DNA of 64,000 nt from Sunxiuqinia sp965372405 (GTDB lineage Bacteria > Bacteroidota > Bacteroidia > Bacteroidales > Prolixibacteraceae): positions 1 through 64,000 of the forward strand of contig CBDVCE010000002.1 in NCBI GenBank assembly GCA_965372405.1, in the 5' to 3' direction. This document shows positions 25,586 to 36,050 of this stretch, piece by piece (position 1 is the first letter of the stretch; every line of letters begins with the position of its first letter). A model generated the notes under the pieces. That model worked only from the letters and a program-made list of their open reading frames with translations. It searched no databases and had not been told where the DNA came from. A program made the position numbers and the translations under genes.

Positions 25586-28500
25586 ATGTCATTAAATATT
25601 GAAAGTCAGAGGATTAGCTTCTCTTCCACCAAGACAAAATTTGATTACCCCGATTTTCTAGAAGTACAGATTAAATCTTTCATTGATTTCTTTCAGATGT
25701 CTACGACTCCTGAAAATAGAGAAAATGAAGGATTGTACAAGGTGTTTGAAGAGAACTTCCCAATCACAGATACCCGAAATAATTTCGTTCTGGAATTTAT
25801 TGACTATGCAGTGGATCCTCCACGGTATTCAATTGAAGAATGTATAGAACGAGGACTTACTTACAGTGTGCCGCTGAAAGCTAAGCTTAAACTTTATTGT
25901 ACTGACCCTGAGCACGAAGATTTTGATACTGTAATTCAGGATGTTTACCTAGGTACTATCCCTTACATGACAGAAAGAGGTACATACGTAATTAATGGTG
26001 CTGAACGAGTTGTTGTTTCTCAACTTCACCGTTCACCAGGTGTGTTCTTCGGACAAAGTTTACATGCTAACGGTACAAAACTTTATTCGGCACGTATCAT
26101 TCCTTTTAAAGGATCTTGGATCGAATTTGCTACAGATATTAATTCTGTAATGTTTGCATACATCGATCGTAAAAAGAAATTACCTGTAACAACTTTGTTG
26201 CGGGCTATCGGATATGAAAGTGATAAAGAAATTCTCGAGATATTTGGTCTGGCAGATGAAGTAAAAGTTTCAAAAACCGGATTGAAGAAGGTTGTTGGTA
26301 GAAAGTTGGCTGCACGTGTTTTGAAAACATGGGTAGAAGACTTTGTTGATGAAGATACCGGTGAGGTGGTTTCTATTGAAAGGAATGAAGTAATCATTGA
26401 TCGTGAAACAGTTATTGAGACTGATCATATTGAAGAGATTATTGAATCCGGAGCAAAAACCATCTTATTGCACAAAGAAGACCAAAATCTTCAGGACTAT
26501 GCAATTATTTATAATACGCTTCAAAAAGATCCATGTAACTCTGAGAAAGAAGCGGTGCTTCATATCTATCGTCAGTTGCGTAATGCAGAACCGCCTGATG
26601 AGGCAACTGCACGTGACGTAATCGATAAGTTATTCTTCTCGGAAAAACGTTACGATCTTGGTGAAGTTGGGCGTTATCGCATCAACAAAAAGTTAGGTTT
26701 GGATATCGATATCGATGTTCAGGTTCTAACTAAAGAAGATATTATTGAAATCATCAAATATTTGATCAAGCTGGTAAATGCAAAAACTGATGTTGATGAC
26801 ATTGACCACTTGAGCAACCGTCGTGTTCGTACAGTTGGCGAGCAGATGTATAACCAATTTGGTGTTGGTCTTGCTCGTATGGCAAGAACCATTCGTGAAC
26901 GTATGAATGTTCGTGACAATGAAGTTTTTACTCCAATTGATCTGATCAATTCAAAAACTTTGTCGTCTGTAATTAATTCATTCTTCGGTACCAATGCACT
27001 TTCTCAGTTTATGGATCAAACCAATCCACTTGCTGAGATGACTCACAAGCGTAGGATGTCAGCTCTTGGACCTGGTGGTTTATCTCGTGAAAGAGCAGGT
27101 TTTGAAGTTCGTGATGTTCACTTTACGCATTATGGTCGTTTGTGTCCGATTGAAACACCAGAGGGACCAAATATTGGTTTGATTTCTTCATTGTGTGTAT
27201 TTGCGAAGGTTACTGATCTTGGTTTCATCTCTACTCCTTACCGTTTGGTAAAAGATGGACAGGTTGATTTATCTGATAATGGTGTTGTTTATTTAACAGC
27301 AGAGGAAGAAGAAGGTAAAGTAATTGCTCAGGCAAATGCTCCAATTAATGATGAAGGTTTCTTTGTAAATCAAAAAGTTAAATCTCGTTTAGAGGGTGAC
27401 TATCCTGTTGTTGAAAAAGAAGAAGTTGAATTGATGGACGTTGGTCCTAACCAAATTGCTTCTGTTGCTGCATCCTTGATTACTTTCCTTGAGCATGATG
27501 ATGCAAACCGTGCATTGATGGGATCTAACATGATGCGCCAGGCAGTTCCACTGCTTCGTCCAGAAGCTCCGATTGTAGGTACCGGTTTGGAAGGCAATGC
27601 TGCACGTGATTCACGTGTTTTAGTTTCAGCAAAAGAAGATGGTGTAATTGAGTCAGTTGATGCAAATAAAATTGTAGTACGCTACGACAGAACTGATAAT
27701 CAGAGATTTGTAAGTTTTGATTCTGATTTAGTATCTTACAATTTACCAAAATATCAAAAAACAAATCAAGGTACTGTTGTTGACCTAAAACCAATTATAA
27801 GAAAAGGACAAAGAGTAGTTAAAGGACAGGTTCTTACAGAAGGATATGCAACAGAAGCCGGTGAACTAGCTCTTGGACGTAACTTGAAAGTGGCATTTAT
27901 GCCATGGCAAGGTTACAACTATGAGGATGCTATTGTAATTTCGGAACGTGTTGTACGTGAAGATGTTTTTACATCAATTCATGTTGATGAATATTCACTT
28001 GAAGTTCGTGATACCAAGCGTGGTGTTGAAGAATTTACTTCTGATATTCCAAACGTTAGTGAAGAAGCTACCCGTAACCTTGATGAAAACGGATTGATTC
28101 GTGTTGGAGCAATTGTTAAACCAGGTGATATCCTGATTGGTAAGATTACTCCTAAAGGTGAATCGGATCCTTCTCCGGAAGAGAAACTGCTTCGTGCAAT
28201 CTTTGGAGATAAAGCTGGTGATGTTAAAGATGCTTCATTGAAAGCTTCACCTTCTTTAAATGGAACTGTAATTAATAAAAAACTCTTTTCAAGGGTTGTT
28301 AAGGATAAGAAAGGTAAAATGGCTACCAAGCCGTTGCTAGATCAAATTGATGAAGAATTTGACCGTTTTGCAGCAGTTTTGCGTACGAAACTCGAAGATA
28401 AACTTTTTGCCTTGGTGAACGGAAAGACTAGCCAGGCTGTTAAAGATTATTATGGAGGAGATCTTATTCCTAAAGGTGTGAAATTCACACTTAAACAATT

Positions 28501-29398
28501 ACAGGAAATCGACTTCTTAACAGTAAATCCAAATAAATGGACTACTGATAAAGATAAGAATATGATGATCTTCAGTTTGATTACAAATTATATTCAAAAA
28601 TATAAGGAGAATGAAGCTGCTGCGCGTCGTAAGCGTTATAATGTAACTATTGGAGATGAACTTCCTGCAGGTATTATTCAATTAGCTAAAATATACGTTG
28701 CAAAAAAACGTAAACTTCAAATTGGTGATAAGATGGCAGGTCGTCACGGTAATAAAGGTATTGTGTCACGTATTGTTCGTGATGAAGATATGCCGTTCCT
28801 TGCTGATGGTACTCCTGTTGATATTGTACTTAACCCATTGGGTGTACCTTCTCGTATGAACCTTGGACAGATTTACGAAACTGTTTTAGGTTGGGCAGGT
28901 AAAGAACTTGGAATGAAGTTTTCAACTCCAATTTTTGATGGTGCTACTCTTGAAGAGGTAACTGAATATACTGAGAAAGCTGGTGTGCCAGCATTTGGTA
29001 AAACTCATCTTCATGATGGAGAAACTGGTGAACCTTTTGACCAGCCAGCTACAGTAGGTATTATTTACATGCTGAAACTGGGTCATATGGTTGAAGACAA
29101 AATGCATGCTCGTTCAATTGGGCCATACTCACTTATTACGCAACAACCATTGGGTGGTAAAGCTCAATTTGGTGGTCAGCGTTTTGGAGAGATGGAAGTT
29201 TGGGCACTTGAAGCATTCGGTGCAGCACACATTCTACAGGAAATCCTTACTGTGAAGTCGGATGACGTGCTTGGACGTGCAAAAGCCTACGAAGCCATTG
29301 TTAAAGGTGAACCAATGCCTCAGGCAGGTATACCAGAATCGCTCAATGTACTGCTCCACGAATTACGCGGACTTGGACTTAGCGTTAATTTGGACTAA
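25586..29398 (+). CDS. rpoB: RNA polymerase beta subunit
   Basis: A 1270-residue subunit, normal for Bacteroidota. All expected blocks appear in order, including the rifampicin region (ALSQFMDQTNPLAEM then THKRRMSALGPGGL, near residues 470-500) with wild-type-like D, H and S at the usual resistance positions. The flap and C-terminal clamp parts follow, ending in GGKAQFGGQRFGEMEVWALE (core GQRFGEMEVWALE). The gene lies 51 nt before rpoC. Confidence 0.99.
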   Translation: MSLNIESQRISFSSTKTKFDYPDFLEVQIKSFIDFFQMSTTPENRENEGLYKVFEENFPITDTRNNFVLEFIDYAVDPPRYSIEECIERGLTYSVPLKAKLKLYCTDPEHEDFDTVIQDVYLGTIPYMTERGTYVINGAERVVVSQLHRSPGVFFGQSLHANGTKLYSARIIPFKGSWIEFATDINSVMFAYIDRKKKLPVTTLLRAIGYESDKEILEIFGLADEVKVSKTGLKKVVGRKLAARVLKTWVEDFVDEDTGEVVSIERNEVIIDRETVIETDHIEEIIESGAKTILLHKEDQNLQDYAIIYNTLQKDPCNSEKEAVLHIYRQLRNAEPPDEATARDVIDKLFFSEKRYDLGEVGRYRINKKLGLDIDIDVQVLTKEDIIEIIKYLIKLVNAKTDVDDIDHLSNRRVRTVGEQMYNQFGVGLARMARTIRERMNVRDNEVFTPIDLINSKTLSSVINSFFGTNALSQFMDQTNPLAEMTHKRRMSALGPGGLSRERAGFEVRDVHFTHYGRLCPIETPEGPNIGLISSLCVFAKVTDLGFISTPYRLVKDGQVDLSDNGVVYLTAEEEEGKVIAQANAPINDEGFFVNQKVKSRLEGDYPVVEKEEVELMDVGPNQIASVAASLITFLEHDDANRALMGSNMMRQAVPLLRPEAPIVGTGLEGNAARDSRVLVSAKEDGVIESVDANKIVVRYDRTDNQRFVSFDSDLVSYNLPKYQKTNQGTVVDLKPIIRKGQRVVKGQVLTEGYATEAGELALGRNLKVAFMPWQGYNYEDAIVISERVVREDVFTSIHVDEYSLEVRDTKRGVEEFTSDIPNVSEEATRNLDENGLIRVGAIVKPGDILIGKITPKGESDPSPEEKLLRAIFGDKAGDVKDASLKASPSLNGTVINKKLFSRVVKDKKGKMATKPLLDQIDEEFDRFAAVLRTKLEDKLFALVNGKTSQAVKDYYGGDLIPKGVKFTLKQLQEIDFLTVNPNKWTTDKDKNMMIFSLITNYIQKYKENEAAARRKRYNVTIGDELPAGIIQLAKIYVAKKRKLQIGDKMAGRHGNKGIVSRIVRDEDMPFLADGTPVDIVLNPLGVPSRMNLGQIYETVLGWAGKELGMKFSTPIFDGATLEEVTEYTEKAGVPAFGKTHLHDGETGEPFDQPATVGIIYMLKLGHMVEDKMHARSIGPYSLITQQPLGGKAQFGGQRFGEMEVWALEAFGAAHILQEILTVKSDDVLGRAKAYEAIVKGEPMPQAGIPESLNVLLHELRGLGLSVNLD

Positions 29399-29404
29399 TG
29401 ATAT

Positions 29405-29425
29405 GGAACTTTAGTTCCTCTTTTT
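29405..29425 (+). terminator. Small hairpin with T-tract between rpoB and rpoC
   Basis: GGAAC/GTTCC with a TTTA loop is followed by TCTTTTT. The 5-bp stem is weak, so a pause or partial attenuation is more likely than full termination, since rpoC must be expressed equally. Confidence 0.4.
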
Positions 29426-29449
29426 AATCAGAATAATATACATCGATAT

Positions 29450-32400
29450 ATGGCATTCAGAAAAGACAATAAAGCAAAAAGTAATTTTTCCAAAATAGCC
29501 ATTAGTCTGGCTTCACCAGAGGAAATTCTCGAACGTTCACATGGTGAAGTTTTAAAGCCGGAAACCATTAACTATCGTACATACAAACCTGAACGTGATG
29601 GCTTGTTTTGCGAACGTATTTTTGGCCCGGTAAAAGACTATGAGTGTCACTGTGGTAAATACAAACGTATTCGCTATAAAGGCATTGTTTGTGACCGTTG
29701 TGGGGTTGAAGTTACTGAGAAAAAAGTGCGTCGCGAGCGCATGGGGCATATTTCCCTTGTAGTCCCGGTTGCACATATCTGGTACTTTAAATCATTACCA
29801 AATAAAATTGGATACCTGCTTGGTCTGCCTACTAAAAAATTAGATACCATTATTTATTACGAGAGGTATGTCGTAATTCAGCCAGGTATTAAAGCTGAAG
29901 ATGGTATTCAGCCAAATGATTTCTTAACGGAAGAAGAATATCTGGATATTCTGGATACTTTGCCAAAAGAGAATCAATACCTTGATGATGATGATCCACA
30001 AAAGTTCATTGCTAAGATGGGAGCAGAAGCTCTTTATGCATTGCTTGAACGTACAAAATTGGATGATCTTTCATACACATTGAGACATAAAGCAAATACT
30101 GAAACTTCACAGCAACGTAAAAACGAAGCATTGAAGCGTTTGCAGGTTGTTGAAGCTTTCCGGGCTAGCAAAAACATCAACCGTCCGGAATGGATGATTG
30201 TTAAAGTTGTACCTGTAATTCCACCAGATTTGCGTCCATTAGTGCCGCTTGATGGTGGTCGTTTTGCAACTTCCGACTTGAACGATTTGTATCGTAGAGT
30301 AATCATCCGTAACAACCGTTTGAAAAGATTAATTGAAATTAAAGCACCAGAAGTAATCCTTCGTAATGAGAAGAGGATGCTTCAGGAAGCTGTTGATTCA
30401 TTATTTGATAATTCACGGAAATCAAATGCCGTGAAAACTGAAAATAACCGTGCACTGAAATCACTTTCTGACAGTTTGAAAGGTAAGCAAGGACGTTTCC
30501 GTCAGAACTTACTTGGTAAACGTGTCGATTATTCAGCACGTTCGGTTATTGTTGTAGGCCCAAAATTACGTCTGCACGAATGCGGTATTCCTAAAGATAT
30601 GGCTGCTGAGCTTTACAAACCATTTATCATCCGTAAGTTGATTGAGCGTGGTATTGTAAAAACAGTGAAGTCGGCTAAGAAAATTGTAGACCGCAAAGAT
30701 CCTATTGTTTGGGATATCCTTGAAAATGTATTGAGAGGACATCCGGTAATGCTTAACAGGGCACCGACTCTTCACCGTTTGTCTATTCAGGCTTTCCAGC
30801 CAGTATTGATTGAAGGGAAGGCAATTCAGTTGCATCCACTAGTTTGTACTGGTTTTAATGCTGACTTTGATGGTGACCAGATGGCGGTACACGTACCTCT
30901 TGGTAATGCTGCAATTCTTGAAACACAATTATTGATGCTTGCATCACATAACTTGTTGAACCCTGCAAATGGTGCACCGATTACTGTTCCTTCACAGGAT
31001 ATGGTTCTTGGTCTTTATTACATGACTAAGGAACGCAGAGGGGCAAAAGGTGAAGGCATGACTTTCTATTCTCCTGAAGAAGTAATTATTGCTTATAATG
31101 AGGGTGAATTGGAAATGCACTCTATTATCAAGGTTAAAGTAGAAGATGCTGACGAAAACGGTGAGTATTTTAGGCACATTCTGGAGACGACTGTTGGACG
31201 TATTATCTTCAACCAGGTTGTACCAAGAAAAGCTGGTTATATAAATGAATTACTGACTAAAAAGTCACTACGGACTATTATTTCTGACATCTTTAAGAAA
31301 GCTGGGAATGCAACTACAGTAAATTTCCTAGATGACATTAAAAACTTAGGTTACAAGATGGCATATCGTGGAGGTCTGTCGTTTAATTTAAGTGATGTAG
31401 TTATTCCTGATGATAAGAAAGAGATTGTTGAAGAAGGATATAAAGAGGTTGAAGAAGTGATGAATAACTATAATATGGGTTTCATCACCAACAACGAACG
31501 TTATAACCAGGTTATTGATATTTGGACGCATGCTAACGCGAAGCTTACAAATTCAGTAATGAATACCATTAGTACCGATAAGCAAGGGTTTAACTCGGTT
31601 TATATGATGCTTGACTCTGGTGCAAGGGGTTCGAAAGAACAAATTCGCCAGTTATGCGGTATGAGGGGACTGATGGCAAAACCACAAAAGTCTGGAGCAA
31701 CAGGTGCTCAGATTATTGAGAACCCGATTCTTGCAAACTTTAAAGAAGGCCTTTCAGTACTCGAGTACTTTATTTCTACTCACGGTGCTCGTAAAGGTTT
31801 GGCAGATACAGCTCTTAAAACAGCTGATGCTGGTTACCTGACTCGTCGTTTGGTTGATGTTTCTAATGATGTGATTATTACTGATGAAGATTGTGGAACA
31901 TTACGTGGTTTAGTAGCAACTGCTGTTAAAAATAATGAAGAAGTTGTTGCTTCTCTATATGATCGTATTATTGGTCGTTCAACAGTTCATGATGTATTCC
32001 ATCCGTTAACTGGAGAATTGATCATTAAGTCTGGTGAGATACTTACTGAAGAAATTGGAAAACAAATTGAAGATTCTCCAATTGAAAGTGTCGAAATTCG
32101 TTCAGTATTGACATGTGAAGCAAAAAATGGTGTTTGTAGTAAGTGTTATGGACGCAATCTTGCAACAGGAGATCCTGCTCAGCGTGGTGAGTCTGTTGGT
32201 GTTATAGCAGCACAGTCTATTGGTGAGCCGGGCACGCAGCTTACATTGCGTACTTTCCACGTAGGGGGTATTGCAGGTAATATTTCTTCTCAATCTACAG
32301 TTGTTTCAAAATACGATGGTGTTGCAGAAATTGAAGAATTACGTACAGTTAAGTCTGTTGATGAAGAAGGTAAAAAAGTTGAAATCGTAGTTGGTCGTTT

Positions 32401-33727
32401 GGCTGAAATACGAATCATTGATAAGAATACACATATTCCACTTTCAACACATACTATCCCTTACGGATCAAAACTATTTGTTAAAAATGGTAAGGATGTC
32501 ACTAAAGGAGAAGTAATATGTGAATGGGATCCATATAATGGGGTTATCATTTCTGAATATGATGGTAAAATATCATTTGAAGATTTGATTGATGGTATCA
32601 CTTTCCGAGAAGAATCTGATGAACAAACAGGTTACTCAGAGAAAGTAATCATTGAAACTCGAGATAAAACGAAACACGCATCATTGCGTATTTTGGATAA
32701 AAAAGGTACGGTAATCCGTTCGTATAACTTGCCTGTAGGTGGTCACATTTCTGTTAATGAAGGTGAGGCAGTAAAAGCAGGTCAAGTACTTGTGAAAATT
32801 CCACGTGCATCGGGTAAAGCTGGTGATATCACCGGTGGTCTTCCTCGTGTTACTGAACTGTTTGAAGCTCGTAACCCATCTAACCCAGCTGTTGTTTCTG
32901 AAATTGATGGTGAAGCTTCTCTTGGGAAAATTAAGCGTGGTAACCGCGAGATCATTATTACTGCTAAGAATGGTGATGTGAAGAAATATCTTGTACCACT
33001 TTCCAAACAAATTTTGGTTCAGGAAAATGACTATGTCAAGGCAGGTATTCCACTATCTGATGGTGCAACTACTCCTTCTGATATTTTGTCTATTAAAGGA
33101 CCAACTGCTGTTCAGGAATACATTTTGAATGAGGTTCAGGACGTTTACCGTATGCAGGGTGTGAAGATTAACGATAAGCACTATGAGGTGATTATTCGCC
33201 AGATGATGCGTAAAGTTGAGATTGCAGATCCGGGTGATACTCGTTTCCTTGAAAAACAAATTGTAGATAAAAATGAATTTTTGCATGAGAATGACTGGAT
33301 TTACAATAAGAAAGTGATTTTGGAACCAGGAGATTCTGAATTGAGATCAGGTCAGATTATTACTGCCCGTCGTCTCCGTGATGAAAATTCAGGGCTACGT
33401 CGCCGTGATAAAAAGCTTATTGAATCACGAGAAGCAATTCCTGCAACTTCAAGCCAGATCCTTCAAGGGATTACGAAATCGGCTCTGCAAACCCGTAGCT
33501 GGTTGTCTGCAGCTTCATTCCAGGAAACAACAAAGGTTCTTAACGAAGCAGCGATCAATGGTAAAGTTGATTACTTAGACGGATTGAAAGAAAACGTTAT
33601 TTGTGGGAAACTAATCCCTGCTGGTACTGGACTGAAAGAATACAAAAACCTTGTGGTAGGTTCTAGTGAAGAGTATGATCGCTTAGTTAAAGTGAAAGAA
33701 CCAGAACACGTTAATCGCGAAGAATAA
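29450..33727 (+). CDS. rpoC: RNA polymerase beta' subunit
   Basis: A 1425-residue subunit. Zinc-binding cysteines near the N-terminus (CHCGKYKR and CDRCGVEV) and a second cluster (CEAKNGVCSKCYG) are intact. The catalytic Mg-binding motif is NADFDGDQM with D472, D474 and D476. The bridge helix/trigger-loop region and the C-terminal sandwich-barrel motifs follow. Its stop overlaps the start of the DUF3467 gene by 1 nt. Confidence 0.99.
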   Translation: MAFRKDNKAKSNFSKIAISLASPEEILERSHGEVLKPETINYRTYKPERDGLFCERIFGPVKDYECHCGKYKRIRYKGIVCDRCGVEVTEKKVRRERMGHISLVVPVAHIWYFKSLPNKIGYLLGLPTKKLDTIIYYERYVVIQPGIKAEDGIQPNDFLTEEEYLDILDTLPKENQYLDDDDPQKFIAKMGAEALYALLERTKLDDLSYTLRHKANTETSQQRKNEALKRLQVVEAFRASKNINRPEWMIVKVVPVIPPDLRPLVPLDGGRFATSDLNDLYRRVIIRNNRLKRLIEIKAPEVILRNEKRMLQEAVDSLFDNSRKSNAVKTENNRALKSLSDSLKGKQGRFRQNLLGKRVDYSARSVIVVGPKLRLHECGIPKDMAAELYKPFIIRKLIERGIVKTVKSAKKIVDRKDPIVWDILENVLRGHPVMLNRAPTLHRLSIQAFQPVLIEGKAIQLHPLVCTGFNADFDGDQMAVHVPLGNAAILETQLLMLASHNLLNPANGAPITVPSQDMVLGLYYMTKERRGAKGEGMTFYSPEEVIIAYNEGELEMHSIIKVKVEDADENGEYFRHILETTVGRIIFNQVVPRKAGYINELLTKKSLRTIISDIFKKAGNATTVNFLDDIKNLGYKMAYRGGLSFNLSDVVIPDDKKEIVEEGYKEVEEVMNNYNMGFITNNERYNQVIDIWTHANAKLTNSVMNTISTDKQGFNSVYMMLDSGARGSKEQIRQLCGMRGLMAKPQKSGATGAQIIENPILANFKEGLSVLEYFISTHGARKGLADTALKTADAGYLTRRLVDVSNDVIITDEDCGTLRGLVATAVKNNEEVVASLYDRIIGRSTVHDVFHPLTGELIIKSGEILTEEIGKQIEDSPIESVEIRSVLTCEAKNGVCSKCYGRNLATGDPAQRGESVGVIAAQSIGEPGTQLTLRTFHVGGIAGNISSQSTVVSKYDGVAEIEELRTVKSVDEEGKKVEIVVGRLAEIRIIDKNTHIPLSTHTIPYGSKLFVKNGKDVTKGEVICEWDPYNGVIISEYDGKISFEDLIDGITFREESDEQTGYSEKVIIETRDKTKHASLRILDKKGTVIRSYNLPVGGHISVNEGEAVKAGQVLVKIPRASGKAGDITGGLPRVTELFEARNPSNPAVVSEIDGEASLGKIKRGNREIIITAKNGDVKKYLVPLSKQILVQENDYVKAGIPLSDGATTPSDILSIKGPTAVQEYILNEVQDVYRMQGVKINDKHYEVIIRQMMRKVEIADPGDTRFLEKQIVDKNEFLHENDWIYNKKVILEPGDSELRSGQIITARRLRDENSGLRRRDKKLIESREAIPATSSQILQGITKSALQTRSWLSAASFQETTKVLNEAAINGKVDYLDGLKENVICGKLIPAGTGLKEYKNLVVGSSEEYDRLVKVKEPEHVNREE

Positions 33728-34047
33728 TGGACGATAAAAAGAAAAATCAGCTTAATATTGAATTGAGTGAAGAAGTTGCTCAGGGAACGTATTCAAACCT
33801 GGCAATAATTACTCATTCAACTTCAGAGTTTGTATTGGATTTTGTTCGTATAATGCCTGGAATTCCAAAGGCAAATGTGAAATCACGAGTGATTTTAACA
33901 CCTGAGCATGCAAAACGCTTGCAGATGGCTTTGGAAGACAATGTTAAGAAATACGAAAAAATGCATGGAACAATTAAGGTTAGCGGGCCAGGAAATGACC
34001 CAATGATGCCACCTATGAATTTTGGTGGGCCAACTGCTGAAGCTTGA
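33727..34047 (+). CDS. DUF3467 family protein
   Basis: A 106-residue protein with the DUF3467 pattern: LNIELSEEVAQGTYSNLAIITHSTSEFVLDF (core GTYSNLAIITHS), FVRIMPGIPKANVKSRVILTP (core MPGIPKANVKSRV) and the helix EHAKRLQMALEDNVKKYE. The function is unknown. Its start overlaps the rpoC stop (TAATG), so it is translated with beta', which hints at a role near RNA polymerase. The tail is Gly/Pro/Met-rich. Confidence 0.88.
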   Translation: MDDKKKNQLNIELSEEVAQGTYSNLAIITHSTSEFVLDFVRIMPGIPKANVKSRVILTPEHAKRLQMALEDNVKKYEKMHGTIKVSGPGNDPMMPPMNFGGPTAEA

Positions 34048-34065
34048 TTTTTTATAAGATACAGG

Positions 34066-34094
34066 AAAGGTGCTGAATATTCAGCACCTTTTTT
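34066..34094 (+). terminator. Intrinsic terminator after the rpoBC-DUF3467 unit
   Basis: The palindrome GGTGCTGAATATTCAGCACC (34069-34088), preceded by AAA and followed by a T-tract, is a strong terminator about 20 nt after the stop. Confidence 0.9.
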
Positions 34095-34228
34095 TATGCT
34101 TTTTTTTGCGGTTGCTGATAACCAACTTTTTCTTCGTGACTTTAATTTTGCAAAAGTTATTTGTCGAATGATTTCACTCATCATTTCAATAGGGATTATT
34201 TAAGTACTTTTACAGCAAATATTTCAAT

Positions 34229-34627
34229 ATGGCTCAATTAACATTGACAACTCCAGCTCTTTTATTTTCAGCTATTTCATTGATTCTGCTCGCTTACACT
34301 AATCGTTTTTTAGCTTATGCTAATGTTGTGCGGAGCCTGCATGCACGCTTTAAAGAAAAACCTACTGAGCTTTTACTTGGACAAATTAACAATCTTAGAA
34401 CTCGATTAATTTTAACTCGCTCGATGCAAGTTATGGGGATTAGCAGTTTGTTGCTTTGTGTGCTTTGTATGTTTATGATATACATTAAGTTGATTGTTTG
34501 GGCGGAGGTTATTTTTGGAATTGCTCTTGTCTTGTTAATTTTATCACTTTCACTTTCAATAAAAGAAATCTTAATTTCTGTAAAAGCGCTTGATTTGCAT
34601 TTAAGTGATATGGAGGATGAAAACTAA
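34229..34627 (+). CDS. DUF2721-family membrane protein
   Basis: A 132-residue protein with an N-terminal hydrophobic helix (ALLFSAISLILLAYTNRFL), a basic cytosolic helix (VVRSLHARFKEKPTELLLGQI; core RSLHARFKE) and two closely spaced C-terminal membrane helices. This is the DUF2721 layout; no function is known. The stop overlaps the start of the next gene (TAATG). Confidence 0.8.
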   Translation: MAQLTLTTPALLFSAISLILLAYTNRFLAYANVVRSLHARFKEKPTELLLGQINNLRTRLILTRSMQVMGISSLLLCVLCMFMIYIKLIVWAEVIFGIALVLLILSLSLSIKEILISVKALDLHLSDMEDEN

Positions 34628-35541
34628 TGGCGTATTTTGGTGAGTTTGCAGCTCTTTTGACAGCCGTTTTTTGGACAGTAACCAGTATGGCTTTTGAATC
34701 AGCTGGTAAAAAAGTTGGGTCACTTTCTGTAAACCTTATCAGATTAATTATCGCCTTTTTTATTTATTGCATTTATACTCAAATTACAAGAGGGATGTAT
34801 TTCCCATTTGATGCAACTTTGGAGGCATGGCTGTGGCTTGCTCTTTCAGGTTTTGTTGGGTTTGTAATTGGTGACCTGTTGCTTTTTCAGGCTTTTGTTG
34901 TAATTGGAGCTCGTATTTCAATGTTAATGATGGCTATGACTCCTCCCTTTACTGCAATTATTTCTTTTTTCATACTAAAAGAGGTGCTTTCACCAATGAA
35001 CTGGTTGGGAATGGTAATTACACTAACGGGGATTAGTATTGTTATTCTGAAGCGTGAAAAAAAAGATTTAACAGGGACTACGAAATCTCGAAGGAGATTG
35101 ACTTCTGCATATTCTGTTCAGGGAATTTTGCTCGCACTTGGTGGTGCATTGGGGCAGGCTGTTGGGCTTGTGTTAAGTAAAAAAGGCATGGGAGATTATG
35201 ATGCTTTTGCAGCTTCACAGATTCGTGTTTTGACCGGAATGATTGGTTTTGCCATCCTGTTGTTCTTTATGAAACGTTATGGACGTGTTTGGCAGGCCGT
35301 GAAAAATAGATCAGCAATGAAGCGTATTACTCTTGGCTCAATATTTGGACCTTTTCTTGGGGTTTCATTTTCTTTGCTGGCCATTCAACATACAAAAGCA
35401 GGAATTGCTGCAACTATTATGGCTGTTGTGCCTGTCTTAATTATTCCTCCAGCAATCATTCTTTTTAAAGAAAAGGTAAATTGGAAAGAAATTCTTGGGG
35501 CAATTGTAACTGTATCCGGAGTTGCAGTTTTCTTTATCTAA
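34627..35541 (+). CDS. EamA/DMT-family transporter
   Basis: A 304-residue inner-membrane protein with ten predicted helices arranged as two EamA repeats (residues about 5-140 and 165-303), the second ending IPPAIILFKEKVNWKEILGAIVTVSG (core FKEKVNWKEILGA), typical of drug/metabolite transporters. Substrate unknown. It is translationally coupled to the DUF2721 gene. Confidence 0.9.
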   Translation: MAYFGEFAALLTAVFWTVTSMAFESAGKKVGSLSVNLIRLIIAFFIYCIYTQITRGMYFPFDATLEAWLWLALSGFVGFVIGDLLLFQAFVVIGARISMLMMAMTPPFTAIISFFILKEVLSPMNWLGMVITLTGISIVILKREKKDLTGTTKSRRRLTSAYSVQGILLALGGALGQAVGLVLSKKGMGDYDAFAASQIRVLTGMIGFAILLFFMKRYGRVWQAVKNRSAMKRITLGSIFGPFLGVSFSLLAIQHTKAGIAATIMAVVPVLIIPPAIILFKEKVNWKEILGAIVTVSGVAVFFI

Positions 35542-35604
35542 TAAGTTTTTTATCTTTCGTAAACGAAAACTTTATCATTTACTTAACCAAAATTAGTTAG
35601 TATT

Positions 35605-35898
35605 ATGACTCCTCAAGCAAAAGCAATTGTTGCACACATTACTCTTATTGGATGGATAATCATTTTGATTATAAATAGTAATGAGAAAGATGAACTTTCC
35701 TCCTTCTATTTAAGACAAACTTTAGGTATTTACCTGATTGGCCTGATCGGAACTATCATTCCTGCTCTCGGTTACGTAGTAGGAATTATTGCTTTCATTT
35801 TATGGGTAATCAGTCTTGTTGGCGCAATTCAGCAAGACCAAAAACCTTTGCCTATAGTTGGAGAATATTTTCAGGCATGGTTTAGAGGTATTGCCTAA
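35605..35898 (+). CDS. Small Tic20/DUF4870-like membrane protein
   Basis: A 97-residue protein with three hydrophobic helices (IVAHITLIGWIIILII, LGIYLIGLIGTIIPALGYVV and IIAFILWVISLVGAI) and the SSFYLRQTLG motif between the first two. This fits the Tic20/DUF4870-like group, whose role in bacteria is unclear. It is followed by AAACCCGAA and TTCGGGTTT arms (about 35957-36006) that could form a weak terminator. Confidence 0.7.
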   Translation: MTPQAKAIVAHITLIGWIIILIINSNEKDELSSFYLRQTLGIYLIGLIGTIIPALGYVVGIIAFILWVISLVGAIQQDQKPLPIVGEYFQAWFRGIA

Positions 35899-36050
35899 TA
35901 TCTGCAGATACAGGTATTTTATACTTGAATCTTATCTATCTGTAATTTTACAGGGAAAATAAACCCGAAGATTCCGAATGTTTAGTTGTTCGTGATTTTC
36001 GGGTTTGTAATTATTGTTGGTTACAATTCGCGGAACAAAAGTGTTACCGA

